Virus record (IMG/VR): IMGVR_UViG_3300037502_002216
Span: 1 to 38,280 of that record
Length of the DNA: 38,280 nucleotides
Source of the DNA: a virus
Strand: one strand, 5' to 3'
Shown: piece after piece, positions 24,779 through 32,823 of the stretch
Layout of the letters: every line of letters starts with the position of its first letter
How positions within the stretch are numbered: the first letter of the stretch is position 1
Made by a program: the position numbers and the translations under genes
The notes under the pieces: model-generated
Database searches by the model: none
What the model was told of the DNA's origin: nothing
What the model saw: only the letters and a program-made list of their open reading frames with translations

Positions 24779-25996
24779 ATGGCATATACAATCGTTAAAA
24801 GTGATGGTACAGTTTTAACTACCATACCCGATGGTACAATTAATACTACCAGCACATCAATTGGCCTTCCGGGTAGGAATTACGCAGGGTACGGGCAAAC
24901 CCTAGATACAAACTTTGTTCATCAATTAGAAAATTTTGCTGATACTACTCCACCGTCAAATCCTCTAAGAGGTCAACTTTGGTACAATACAAATAATAGT
25001 ACACTCTATGTCTGTCCTACAGACGGAGAAGCAAATGCACTTGCATGGTTAGCACTTACTTCCACAAGTTCAGGGGGAACTACTACATTCGGTGCGGTTA
25101 CAGTTACAGGAAACGTACAGGCCAACAACCTAGCAGCTACTAATAACGTCACGGGTAACGCAGGATCCTTTAGCTATTTAACAGTATCAGCTAATGCAAA
25201 TATTGCTGACGCCAATTTGACCACAGCAAACATCGGTACACTCTACACAACTTCTATTTCTACTGGGGCAAACACTACCGCAGGCACGTTGACTGGAACT
25301 TGGACAATTAATGGTGGTTTGACTGGTAATGCATGGGTAATTACAAACGGTAATATTTTTATCGGAAACTCAGGTGGTTCTAACCTATACGGTATAAGAA
25401 CAGACAAATACATGTATGCGAACGGCGATCCAATCTCGTTTGCAGGAACTTATAGCAACTCAAACGTTGCCTCATATCTACCAGTTTACAACGGAAATAT
25501 ATTAACTGTACAAACTCAAACTACAGTAATTACTACAGGTGCAAATACCACGCCAGGAAATATTACAGGTAACTGGACGTTAACTGCAGGATCGAGATTC
25601 AATGCAACATACGCTGACTTGGCTGAACGATTTGAAGCAGATAATGCATATGACGCAGGTACAGTTGTTGAGTTGGGAGGTGAGAAAGAAATAACTGCGG
25701 TTCAATACGAATTAAGTGAAGATGTATTCGGCGTTATTTCTAATACTGCTGCCTACCTAATGAATTCGGCTGCCGGAGACGATGAAACACACCCTGCAGT
25801 GGCTGTTTCGGGTCGTGTAAAAGTTAAAGTAATAGGTAAAGTGAAAAAGGGCCAACGACTTGTAAGTGCTGGAAAAGGTATAGCACGTGCAGGAAAACCA
25901 GATGAAGTAAATGCATTCAATACGATCGGTAGATCCTTAGAGTCAAAGACTACTGATGAGATTGGCACAGTGGAAGCCATAGTAATTATAAGATAA
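24779..25996 (+). CDS. Tail fibre-like protein with C-terminal Peptidase_G2-like domain
   Basis: This 405-residue protein has three parts. Residues ~1-100 contain GLPGRNYAGYGQTLDTNFVH and NPLRGQLWYN, a head I associate with marine phage fibre proteins. Residues ~100-270 are low-complexity Thr/Asn/Gly/Ala beta sequence with a duplicated TGANTTxGxxTGxWT motif, typical of a fibre shaft. Residues ~272-405 begin RFNATYADLAERFEADNAY and continue with GRVKVKVIGKVKKGQRLVSA. This resembles the Peptidase_G2 or intramolecular-chaperone type end that trimerises fibres and may cleave itself; no catalytic residue can be proven by eye. It has its own late promoter-like motif and precedes another fibre-like gene. 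Confidence 0.72.
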   Translation: MAYTIVKSDGTVLTTIPDGTINTTSTSIGLPGRNYAGYGQTLDTNFVHQLENFADTTPPSNPLRGQLWYNTNNSTLYVCPTDGEANALAWLALTSTSSGGTTTFGAVTVTGNVQANNLAATNNVTGNAGSFSYLTVSANANIADANLTTANIGTLYTTSISTGANTTAGTLTGTWTINGGLTGNAWVITNGNIFIGNSGGSNLYGIRTDKYMYANGDPISFAGTYSNSNVASYLPVYNGNILTVQTQTTVITTGANTTPGNITGNWTLTAGSRFNATYADLAERFEADNAYDAGTVVELGGEKEITAVQYELSEDVFGVISNTAAYLMNSAAGDDETHPAVAVSGRVKVKVIGKVKKGQRLVSAGKGIARAGKPDEVNAFNTIGRSLESKTTDEIGTVEAIVIIR

Positions 25997-26005
25997 GGAT
26001 CAAAG

Positions 26006-26956
26006 ATGAGTTACGCACAATATGGCTTAATAGAAGCAGCAGACTTCAACAATTTGGTAGGTGGAAATCCTGTAACCACTAGCGGTAAATTAAACACTGT
26101 TTGGGCAACGGGAGGAACCAATGCGGGCTATGGACAAACGGCTGTCGCTAATGTAGCAGTTGGAACTACAGTGAGTGCATCCAATTGGGCATCATTAGTT
26201 AATAGCACTGCCAATTCTGCTACTCATCAAGGATCTAGTATTACAAGTGTGACTGCTCCATCATCAGGCGGAACAATTACATATCTATCAGCTATACCTA
26301 CAAATTTAACAACCATCTATACTAATAGATTGAATGCTGCATCACAGGGGTCGACCACATCAAACACAGCAACATATGCAAGCACATGGAGTTCGGCTCT
26401 TACATTTACTCATACTGCTACATGGGCAAACGGAGATGCTGCTAGATATTTCTTTAATTCGGGTGGACAATTAGCAATTACTTGTTCACATCCTAGCGGA
26501 ACAGGTATCAATTTATTGTTGAATAACTTAGCAAGTAATATTGGCACTGTTGTATTGAGTAGTCCTACTTCAGGAACAGTAACTATCGCAGGAACTTCCT
26601 ACAATGGAATTACTAAAGTGGGTGGAGGTGGAAATGCTCCTACTACTTCGCCAAACACCGGGTATTTTGCTTTAACAACATCAAATGCTACAGTGTTTAC
26701 ACAAACTGCCAGCACCGGACCTTCAGGATACTTAAGCACTTTTATTCGTGTAATTGTTAAATCAAACGGTACACAAGGATCCAATGGTGACGCAGGATCA
26801 GTAATCACCATTTATACTATTTGGGATGAAGTACCTGATGGATTAACTGCTGCGGCAAACTCAGCGACCACATTAACCGTAAGACCTCCCGAAACAGTAA
26901 ACTTGGCAAACACATGGGGTTCTATTACCCTAACCGGCACTGTGTCAGGTTCATAA
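26006..26956 (+). CDS. Putative tail fibre or virion surface protein, 316 residues
   Basis: The sequence is rich in Ser, Thr, Gly, Ala and Asn with almost no charged residues, as in beta-structured fibre or capsid-decorating proteins. Landmarks are AQYGLIEAADFNNLVGG at the start, GYGQTAVANVAVGTTV near residue 42, a central NGDAARYFFNSGGQLAITCS, and a TIYTIWDEVPDG stretch near the end. The start ATG follows AAGGA by a few bases and lies 9 bases after the upstream fibre gene, so the two are probably co-transcribed. The N-terminal GGTNAGYGQT recalls the NYAGYGQT of the preceding protein, which may be a common attachment motif. Exact role unknown. Confidence 0.68.
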   Translation: MSYAQYGLIEAADFNNLVGGNPVTTSGKLNTVWATGGTNAGYGQTAVANVAVGTTVSASNWASLVNSTANSATHQGSSITSVTAPSSGGTITYLSAIPTNLTTIYTNRLNAASQGSTTSNTATYASTWSSALTFTHTATWANGDAARYFFNSGGQLAITCSHPSGTGINLLLNNLASNIGTVVLSSPTSGTVTIAGTSYNGITKVGGGGNAPTTSPNTGYFALTTSNATVFTQTASTGPSGYLSTFIRVIVKSNGTQGSNGDAGSVITIYTIWDEVPDGLTAAANSATTLTVRPPETVNLANTWGSITLTGTVSGS

Positions 26957-26980
26957 TTTTTAACTACATTTAATATCCAT

Positions 26981-26989
26981 CTAAATACT
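26981..26989 (+). promoter_or_regulatory. Possible late promoter for the downstream enzyme operon
   Basis: CTAAATACT lies in the 47-base spacer between the fibre genes and the operon. A TAGGAG ribosome-binding site follows at 26992-26997, 6 bases before the ATG at 27004. If used as a T4-type late promoter it would place the whole sugar/radical-SAM cluster under late control together with the tail genes. Confidence 0.42.
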
Positions 26990-27003
26990 CTTAGGAGTGA
27001 TCG

Positions 27004-27309
27004 ATGGATACAAAAAATTTAGTTGCTGAGGCAAAAGCCCGATTTAACCATAATTCTGCCAAAACTTATCTTAAAGAAAAGTATCAAACACGCCTTATTG
27101 TTGCAGAGCAAGGCGGTCTTTGGCGCGCCAATATAGAAACCATAACTTTCTTAAATGCTGTAAAAACACCTAAGGTTATTTTAATAGACTCTTTTGAAAA
27201 TCCCGTAGAAGTCAATAGGGAAGAGTTATTATCTAAATTATTAGAAACCTACGATACAGTAATGAAAGAGTGGCATACTGAATGGAACGAACTTGAGAAG
27301 AAAAGATGA
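27004..27309 (+). CDS. Small conserved-looking protein of unknown function, 101 residues
   Basis: The protein is mixed alpha/beta. A basic N-terminal helix (NLVAEAKARFNHNSAKTYLKE) is followed by beta strands (TRLIVAEQGGLWRANIETI, KVILIDSFENPVEVNR). It ends in a charged helix rich in Trp and Glu (WHTEWNELEKKR). No catalytic motif is visible. It has the best ribosome-binding site of the region (AGGAG) and is the first gene of the overlapping run, sharing 4 bases (ATGA) with the next. I associate this type of sequence with marine T4-like phages but know no function. A structural or assembly role is as likely as an enzymatic one. Confidence 0.75.
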   Translation: MDTKNLVAEAKARFNHNSAKTYLKEKYQTRLIVAEQGGLWRANIETITFLNAVKTPKVILIDSFENPVEVNREELLSKLLETYDTVMKEWHTEWNELEKKR

Positions 27310-28112
27310 GTCGAGGAGCAGTATTATTTGCATTTAATTCCCCTAAATATAATTATTATGACATGGCAGAATTTGCTGCCAAAAGAATTAATCATTTTTT
27401 AGGGTTACCCGTTACTCTCATCACTGATGAGAATAGCCTACCTGAAGTTCCAAATTTCAAATTTGACAATATTGTACTAGTGGAACCTGATAAAAATAAT
27501 ATTAGAGATTATGTTGTTTGGATTAATAAAGGAAGGTATCAAGCATACGATTTCAGCCCATACGATGAAACACTATTGTTAGACACAGATTACGTAGTAA
27601 ATTCAGATAAGCTGTTAAAAACTTTTGAGTTAGGAACCGATTTCTGCTGTCATGATACTACATCATTTTTAATGCATCCGAAAGCACCGCAAGAAGTTTT
27701 AAGTGCCTATAGTTATAAAACTCTTTGGGCCACTGTTATTATGTTTAAAAAGACAAACAGAGCTAAACAAATATTTGAATGTTTAGAAATGGTTCAGAAA
27801 AATTATGAACACTACGCAAATATTCATAGCTTTATTGCAGGAGTTTATAGAAATGATTATGCATTGACCTTAGCATTGCGAATAGCAAACGGACATCAGT
27901 TACTTAATACTGATATCATTCCATGGAATTTAGTACACGTAGGAAAAAATACCTCAGTGTACGCAGATAATTCAGCAGAGTTCAATACAGAATATACTGT
28001 AATGTTTGACAATTGGCAACGTGGAAAGATTAGAAAAGAATACATGAATATTAAAGATATGGATTTTCACGTTATGAATAAAGATTCTTTCTTGGAGTTG
28101 ATTAATGAATAA
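27306..28112 (+). CDS. GT-A-like glycosyltransferase, 268 residues (first of a related pair)
   Basis: The N-terminus (GAVLFAFNSPKYNYYDMAEF, then LPVTLITDE) has the strand-helix order of nucleotide-sugar-binding GT-A folds. A DTD motif at residues 93-95, in SPYDETLLLDTDYVV, fits the metal-binding DxD of these enzymes. A later segment near residues 195-220 (NGHQLLNTDIIPWNLVHVG) could hold the acceptor site. It is soluble and full length for a single-domain transferase. It overlaps its neighbours by 4 and 8 bases. The next protein shares the YDxSPYxxTxxLxxD block, so the two look paralogous. Donor and acceptor sugars are not deducible. Confidence 0.68.
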   Translation: MSRGAVLFAFNSPKYNYYDMAEFAAKRINHFLGLPVTLITDENSLPEVPNFKFDNIVLVEPDKNNIRDYVVWINKGRYQAYDFSPYDETLLLDTDYVVNSDKLLKTFELGTDFCCHDTTSFLMHPKAPQEVLSAYSYKTLWATVIMFKKTNRAKQIFECLEMVQKNYEHYANIHSFIAGVYRNDYALTLALRIANGHQLLNTDIIPWNLVHVGKNTSVYADNSAEFNTEYTVMFDNWQRGKIRKEYMNIKDMDFHVMNKDSFLELINE

Positions 28113-28911
28113 AGGATTTGTAATCATTTCACAAGATGAAGGGTCCGCAGATACCTATCAAAAATGTGCTGAAGCATTAGCAGTTAGCATTAAAAATTCT
28201 ATGCCTGATGCTAATGTTTCTATTATTTCCAACAACAAAATAAAAAATAGAAGTTTATACCATAAAGTGATAGACTTACCATACGGAGATTTAGCACCTA
28301 GACAATACTGGAAGCTTATCAATGATTGGCAAGTTTATGATGCCAGTCCATACGAATATACGATTAAACTAGAAGCAGATTTATACATTCCAAAATCCAT
28401 AGATCATTGGTGGGACGTATTGAAACAACGAGATTTGGTAGTATCTACATGTGTAAGAGATTTTAAACAAGAAATAAGTCCATCAAGAGTTTATAGAAGG
28501 TTCATTGATGACAATAAATTACCTGACACATATAATGCTATTACCTACTTTAAAAAATCTGATTTAGCAAAACAATTTTTCGATGTAGTAAAAAATATTT
28601 TTGAAGATTGGCCAGAGTATAGAGCAATTTTAAAATGTAACCCATACGAAGAGGCAACAACCGATTGGGTCTATGCACTAGCAGCACACATAATTGGAAT
28701 TGAAAAATGTACCATGCCTACATTCAAAGAGATGTCTATGGTTCATATGAAAAGATTGATAAATAATTTACCTACGGAAGATTGGACAGATACACTAGTA
28801 TATGAAATCTTACCGCATACATTACGGATTAATTCTTGCCCACAGCAGTACCCTTTTCACTATCATGTGAAGTCTTTTTCTAATAAAATATTACAAGCAT
28901 ATGCAAAATGA
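28105..28911 (+). CDS. GT-A-like glycosyltransferase, 268 residues (second of a related pair)
   Basis: This protein has exactly the same length as the preceding one and the same key block: YDASPYEYTIKLEADLYIP, with EAD at residues 90-92 in the DxD position. The N-terminus FVIISQDEGSADTYQKCAEA and the ANVSIISNN strand fit a GT-A fold. If EAD replaces DTD as metal ligand, the enzyme may be altered in donor use or may have lost activity. It starts at an ATG behind TTGGAG, overlapping the upstream gene by 8 bases, and overlaps the next by 11. A role in building a phage-directed glycan is inferred from context. Confidence 0.62.
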   Translation: MNKGFVIISQDEGSADTYQKCAEALAVSIKNSMPDANVSIISNNKIKNRSLYHKVIDLPYGDLAPRQYWKLINDWQVYDASPYEYTIKLEADLYIPKSIDHWWDVLKQRDLVVSTCVRDFKQEISPSRVYRRFIDDNKLPDTYNAITYFKKSDLAKQFFDVVKNIFEDWPEYRAILKCNPYEEATTDWVYALAAHIIGIEKCTMPTFKEMSMVHMKRLINNLPTEDWTDTLVYEILPHTLRINSCPQQYPFHYHVKSFSNKILQAYAK

Positions 28912-29245
28912 TGACAACGATATTATAATAATTTGGGAAGCTCCCAAAATTATTCCTCCTGAGTTTAGACTTTATTATGATGAAGCAGGTAAAGTCATTT
29001 GTTATACCTGCGAAAAACTTGAAGGTAACTATATTGTCATAGATGCGACAACGTATGCACAAGCTAGACCTGATATAAGAATCATCGATGGTAAAATATC
29101 TACAGTATCCAATCATTGCATAGTATCTAAATTAATGCCATCTGTGACAGATGGTATTTCCTGTGAAGAAGAAGATATTAGTATAGTTTCAATGGCACAA
29201 AAAGGTATTACTAAGTGGAAATTAAAAACGTATGAACTCAAATGA
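28901..29245 (+). CDS. Small protein of unknown function, 114 residues
   Basis: The sequence is largely beta: DIIIIWEAPKIIPPEFRLYYDEAGKVICYTCEKLEG, then NYIVIDATTYAQARPDIRIIDGKI, ending with MAQKGITKWKLKTYELK. Five cysteines occur but are not spaced like a zinc or iron-sulfur site. It overlaps both neighbours (11 and 14 bases), lacks an obvious Shine-Dalgarno and probably relies on coupled translation. It sits between glycosyltransferase-like genes, so a partner of one of these is possible. I do not recognise the family. Confidence 0.72.
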   Translation: MQNDDNDIIIIWEAPKIIPPEFRLYYDEAGKVICYTCEKLEGNYIVIDATTYAQARPDIRIIDGKISTVSNHCIVSKLMPSVTDGISCEEEDISIVSMAQKGITKWKLKTYELK

Positions 29246-30185
29246 TATTATTGATATAGCAGATTTAGACTGTATATATCTAAGTTACGACGAGCCACAA
29301 AAAGAAGAATTTTGGCTCAAGATCAAGAACATGGTTCCATGGGCAAAACGTGTCGATGGTGTTAAGGGTAGTGACGCTGCACATAAAGCAGCCGGGGAAG
29401 CAAGTGATACTGAAAGATTTATTCTTATCGACGGTGACAATATGCCAGATGAGAATTTTTTTAACTTGCAATTAGATTTTACTGGTAAAGATCCAAACTA
29501 TCATAGGGCACAGTTTCGTTGGAAAGCTGTCAATGCTATCAATGGACTGCGTTATGGCAATGGTGGTATGAGTAGTTGGACAAAAACTTATGTCTCTAAC
29601 ATGAAAACTCATGAAGCACAAACTGACGGAGATGTAACACGTATTGCAGATTTTTGTTTAGATAGCAAAGATAATCTATACTGGGCTATGTACGATTGTT
29701 ATTCAACTACGTATCCTAATTATACTCCCTTTCAAGCATGGCGTGCAGGATTCCGTGAAGGTGTAAAGATGTGTTTGAATAAGGGTGAGGTTCCTAGCTT
29801 AGATGAGTTTAAAGAAACTGTAGCTAGTCGCAACTTGAACAACTTAACTATTTGGCACAACGTAGGTGCTGATGTTGAAAACGGTATTTGGGCTATATAT
29901 GGTGCTAGGCTAGGTACATACCTAACATTGTTGTCAGATTGGAATGCACATAACGTTCAATGGTTTGATAATTATCCTATATTATGGGAAGAATACAAAA
30001 ATAGAGATCCGGCAGTCGCAGCAGACTTCTTTGGTCAAGCACTGCACGACAAGTTAGGATTACCTATGTGTACTCTTAGCGCAGAACAAAGCAAATTTTT
30101 TAAGCGACACTATCAAGCTGACTATCATAATAAAGGCCCATTAGTCACAGAGATGGAAGTTATTAGACAAATCGAAGGTTGGTAA
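29232..30185 (+). CDS. Glycosyltransferase-like protein with DGDN motif, 317 residues
   Basis: The start has a strand-helix pattern (LDCIYLSYDEPQKEEFWLKI, WAKRVDGVKGSDAAHKAA). It leads to RFILIDGDNMPDENFF, with DGDN at residues 67-70 in the position of a GT-A metal-binding DxD. A central region carries YGNGGMSSWTKTYV, compatible with a substrate loop, followed by aromatic and acidic helices. I associate such proteins with marine T4-like phages, usually described as putative glycosyltransferases. It overlaps the upstream gene by 14 bases and its stop shares a base with the next start. Substrate unknown; the enzymatic call rests on the motif and context only. Confidence 0.6.
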   Translation: MNSNDIIDIADLDCIYLSYDEPQKEEFWLKIKNMVPWAKRVDGVKGSDAAHKAAGEASDTERFILIDGDNMPDENFFNLQLDFTGKDPNYHRAQFRWKAVNAINGLRYGNGGMSSWTKTYVSNMKTHEAQTDGDVTRIADFCLDSKDNLYWAMYDCYSTTYPNYTPFQAWRAGFREGVKMCLNKGEVPSLDEFKETVASRNLNNLTIWHNVGADVENGIWAIYGARLGTYLTLLSDWNAHNVQWFDNYPILWEEYKNRDPAVAADFFGQALHDKLGLPMCTLSAEQSKFFKRHYQADYHNKGPLVTEMEVIRQIEGW

Positions 30186-31594
30186 TGAGCGAAAGTCACG
30201 AACAAAGAAGAATAAAAGAAATAAAGATCAAAATCGAAAATGAAGTTGGTCCTACTTTTTGTCTAGCAAAATGGCATCATGTAACAATGTATTTACAGAG
30301 TGGAGAAACACATAGTTGTTATCACCCTGCACCTCATAAAATCCCATTAGAAGAATTATACGATAATCCTAGCGCACTTCACAATACACAACAGAAAAAA
30401 GAAGAACGTAAGCTGATGTTGGAAGGTGGAAAACCCAAAGGATGTCAGTATTGTTGGAATATTGAAGCAATGGGTCCAGACTATATTAGTGACAGGCATA
30501 TACGTAATGGATCAATCTTCACTGAAGAACGATATGAACAAACTGCTAAAGGACCGTGGAATCAAAACATTAACCCCGAGTACATTGAAATTAATTTCGG
30601 TAATGAATGCAATTTCAAATGCGGTTATTGTCATCCCAAGTATTCTACTAGTTTTTATAAAGAAATTGAGAAGTATGGTCCTGTCACTACAGTAAAAAAT
30701 CACAGATGTGATATTGATTGGATGCGACTGTATCAACGTGAAGAAGAAAATCCATATGTAGATGCATTTTGGGAATGGTGGCCAGAGATGCGTAAAACAT
30801 TAAACATTATACGCATTACGGGCGGAGAGCCAACACTTCACAGTAGTACATGGAGATTTTTAGACCAAGTTGATCAAGATCCTATGCCATGGTTAGAAAT
30901 TAATGTAAACAGTAATTTGGGGACTAAAAATGTTTTGATAGAACGTTTAGCTAACAAAGTCAAACATCTAACGGACGAAGGTAAAATAAAAAGCTTTAAG
31001 CTATTCACAAGTATGGATACATGGGGCCCACGTGCTGAATATATTCGTACGGGATTAGATTTAAAAGTTTGGGAAGAAAACTTTCACACATACTTACGTA
31101 ATACATCTAGTCCTATTACGTTTATGATTACCTTTAATATATTTTCTGTAACTACATTTAAAAGCTTTTTAGAAAAATTTATCGAATGGCGTAAGATATA
31201 TGGCTGGTATGATGATCCGGTAAACCCACAGCATCGTGTACGTTTCGATACACCCTATCTTCGTGATCCTATTCAATATGATATGAACATTTTACCCAAA
31301 GATGAATTCATGCCATACATGTATGAGGCATTAGAGTACATGAAAGAAAACACTGATGACAAGCGTAGTGATGCATTCAGCACAATTGAATATGAAAAAT
31401 TTAAACGTGTTGTAGATTATATGGCTGAAACAGTGTATTCTGAAGAAAAACTTATAGAAGGTCGTAGAGATTTTTATAATTGGTTCAATGAGCTAGACGA
31501 ACGTAGAGATACAGACATGCTAGCAGTATTTCCCGAAATGTTAGGATTTTATAGATTATGTCAAGAAGCGAACCAACTAAATCCATTACGATAA
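30185..31594 (+). CDS. Radical SAM protein with N-terminal twitch-like cysteines (1 of 3)
   Basis: The ATG at 30185 (TAATG overlap, GAAGG upstream) is preferred over a TTG six bases earlier; it gives 469 residues. The radical SAM CxxxCxxC motif is at C142, C146 and C149 (CNFKCGYC), with GGEP at 213-216 for SAM binding. Ahead of it, C26, C45, C87 and C90 (FCLAKWHH, SCYHP, GCQYCW) form a twitch-type auxiliary iron-sulfur site. In most known enzymes that domain follows the radical SAM domain; here it precedes it, as in the N-terminal-twitch phage and bacterial family. It lacks the CC pair seen in the next two copies. The reaction is unknown; sugar or peptide modification are both possible. Confidence 0.85.
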   Translation: MSESHEQRRIKEIKIKIENEVGPTFCLAKWHHVTMYLQSGETHSCYHPAPHKIPLEELYDNPSALHNTQQKKEERKLMLEGGKPKGCQYCWNIEAMGPDYISDRHIRNGSIFTEERYEQTAKGPWNQNINPEYIEINFGNECNFKCGYCHPKYSTSFYKEIEKYGPVTTVKNHRCDIDWMRLYQREEENPYVDAFWEWWPEMRKTLNIIRITGGEPTLHSSTWRFLDQVDQDPMPWLEINVNSNLGTKNVLIERLANKVKHLTDEGKIKSFKLFTSMDTWGPRAEYIRTGLDLKVWEENFHTYLRNTSSPITFMITFNIFSVTTFKSFLEKFIEWRKIYGWYDDPVNPQHRVRFDTPYLRDPIQYDMNILPKDEFMPYMYEALEYMKENTDDKRSDAFSTIEYEKFKRVVDYMAETVYSEEKLIEGRRDFYNWFNELDERRDTDMLAVFPEMLGFYRLCQEANQLNPLR

Positions 31595-32820
31595 ACAAAG
31601 ATTATTTGCTTAATGAAAGCAAAACTTTTTGTATGTTTCCATGGGTACATTTAAACGTTACCCCTAAAGGAGATATATATCCTTGCTGTAGTAATGATTA
31701 TTCAAAGCCGTATGGTAATACAAAAGAAATTACGTTAAAACAAGCTTTTAATAGTGAAGGAATGAAGCAATTGCGTTTAGATATGCTGAACGAACGCAAG
31801 AATGATATGTGTAATTTCTGCTATAAGCACGAAGAAGCCGGGCCGCATAGTTTTAGAAATTATAGTAAAGAACATTTTGGCAAGCACTTTGATGACTTAG
31901 TTCCTACTACTCAAGAAGATGGCACTGTAGAAGAATTCCGTATGCATTACTTCGACATACGTTTCAGTAATATCTGTAATTTTAAATGCAGAACTTGTGG
32001 GAGTGAATTTAGCAGTCAATGGGGTATGGAGATGAACAAAAACTATGATTCAAAACATCCCATATTAATACACGCAGATGATAATCAAGGTAAATTATTG
32101 GAAGAAGTATTAGAGCATGTGGATCACATCGACCTAGCATATTTTGCAGGCGGAGAACCTCTGATCACAGAGGAGCATTACATTATATTAGAAGAAATGA
32201 TTCGTAAAGGTAGAACTGACGTAACATTGAGGTATAATACTAATGCTAGTAATATCAAATATAAAAATCACGACATACTTGATTTGTGGAAACACTTCAA
32301 ACGCATAGAATTGAGTTGTAGTATTGATCATTATGGTGAACGTGCTGAATTGTTGCGAAGTGGTACAGATTGGGGAAAAGTAGAAAGTAATTTACTAACA
32401 TTCAGAAATTTAGATTACGTAATGTTCCAAATGAATACTGTATTTTCAATATTTAATTATCTTACAATAGGTGAATTTTATCAATACTTGCAAGATAAAA
32501 ATATTGTACGTAGAGAAGATTGGTATCATAGTTTGTATCTTGCCGTACATCCACTCTATTATAGTGCAAAAAGTTTACCTAAATCGTTAAAACCATTGGC
32601 TCAACAAAAAGCACTTGCATGGGCAGATAAAAATGAAAATGGTGGAACGTGTTTACCGAGATTGGTACGAGATGCTGTTAACTTTGCCAATGACGGGAAT
32701 AGTTGGAGTGAAGTTAGACCTACATTTTTAGGACATACTAAATCGTTAGACAGAATACGTGATGAAAGTTTTTGGAAAGTCTTCCCTGAATTAAATAAAT
32801 TATCTGAATTGTTGGAGTAA
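31558..32820 (+). CDS. Radical SAM protein with N-terminal twitch-like domain (2 of 3)
   Basis: This 420-residue protein has a complete N-terminal auxiliary set: C25 (FCMFPWVHLN), C43/C44 (DIYPCCS), C85 and C88 (CNFCY). The radical SAM triad follows at C140, C144 and C147 (CNFKCRTC), with GGEP at 198-201 and an SIDHYGERAELLRSG stretch typical of the barrel. Its ATG lies 37 bases inside the upstream gene, the longest overlap in the run; no nearer methionine precedes the essential cysteines. It ends SFWKVFPELNKLSELLE, and the third copy has a similar helical end (LEDVIPELKEVFDWA), as does the first (AVFPEMLGFY). Substrate unknown. Confidence 0.88.
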   Translation: MSRSEPTKSITINKDYLLNESKTFCMFPWVHLNVTPKGDIYPCCSNDYSKPYGNTKEITLKQAFNSEGMKQLRLDMLNERKNDMCNFCYKHEEAGPHSFRNYSKEHFGKHFDDLVPTTQEDGTVEEFRMHYFDIRFSNICNFKCRTCGSEFSSQWGMEMNKNYDSKHPILIHADDNQGKLLEEVLEHVDHIDLAYFAGGEPLITEEHYIILEEMIRKGRTDVTLRYNTNASNIKYKNHDILDLWKHFKRIELSCSIDHYGERAELLRSGTDWGKVESNLLTFRNLDYVMFQMNTVFSIFNYLTIGEFYQYLQDKNIVRREDWYHSLYLAVHPLYYSAKSLPKSLKPLAQQKALAWADKNENGGTCLPRLVRDAVNFANDGNSWSEVRPTFLGHTKSLDRIRDESFWKVFPELNKLSELLE

Positions 32821-32823
32821 TTA

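Noticed and set aside
30426-30695. Nested + strand frame of 89 codons inside the first radical SAM gene
   Set aside because: It covers the same bases as the essential cysteine motif in the real frame and has no start context.
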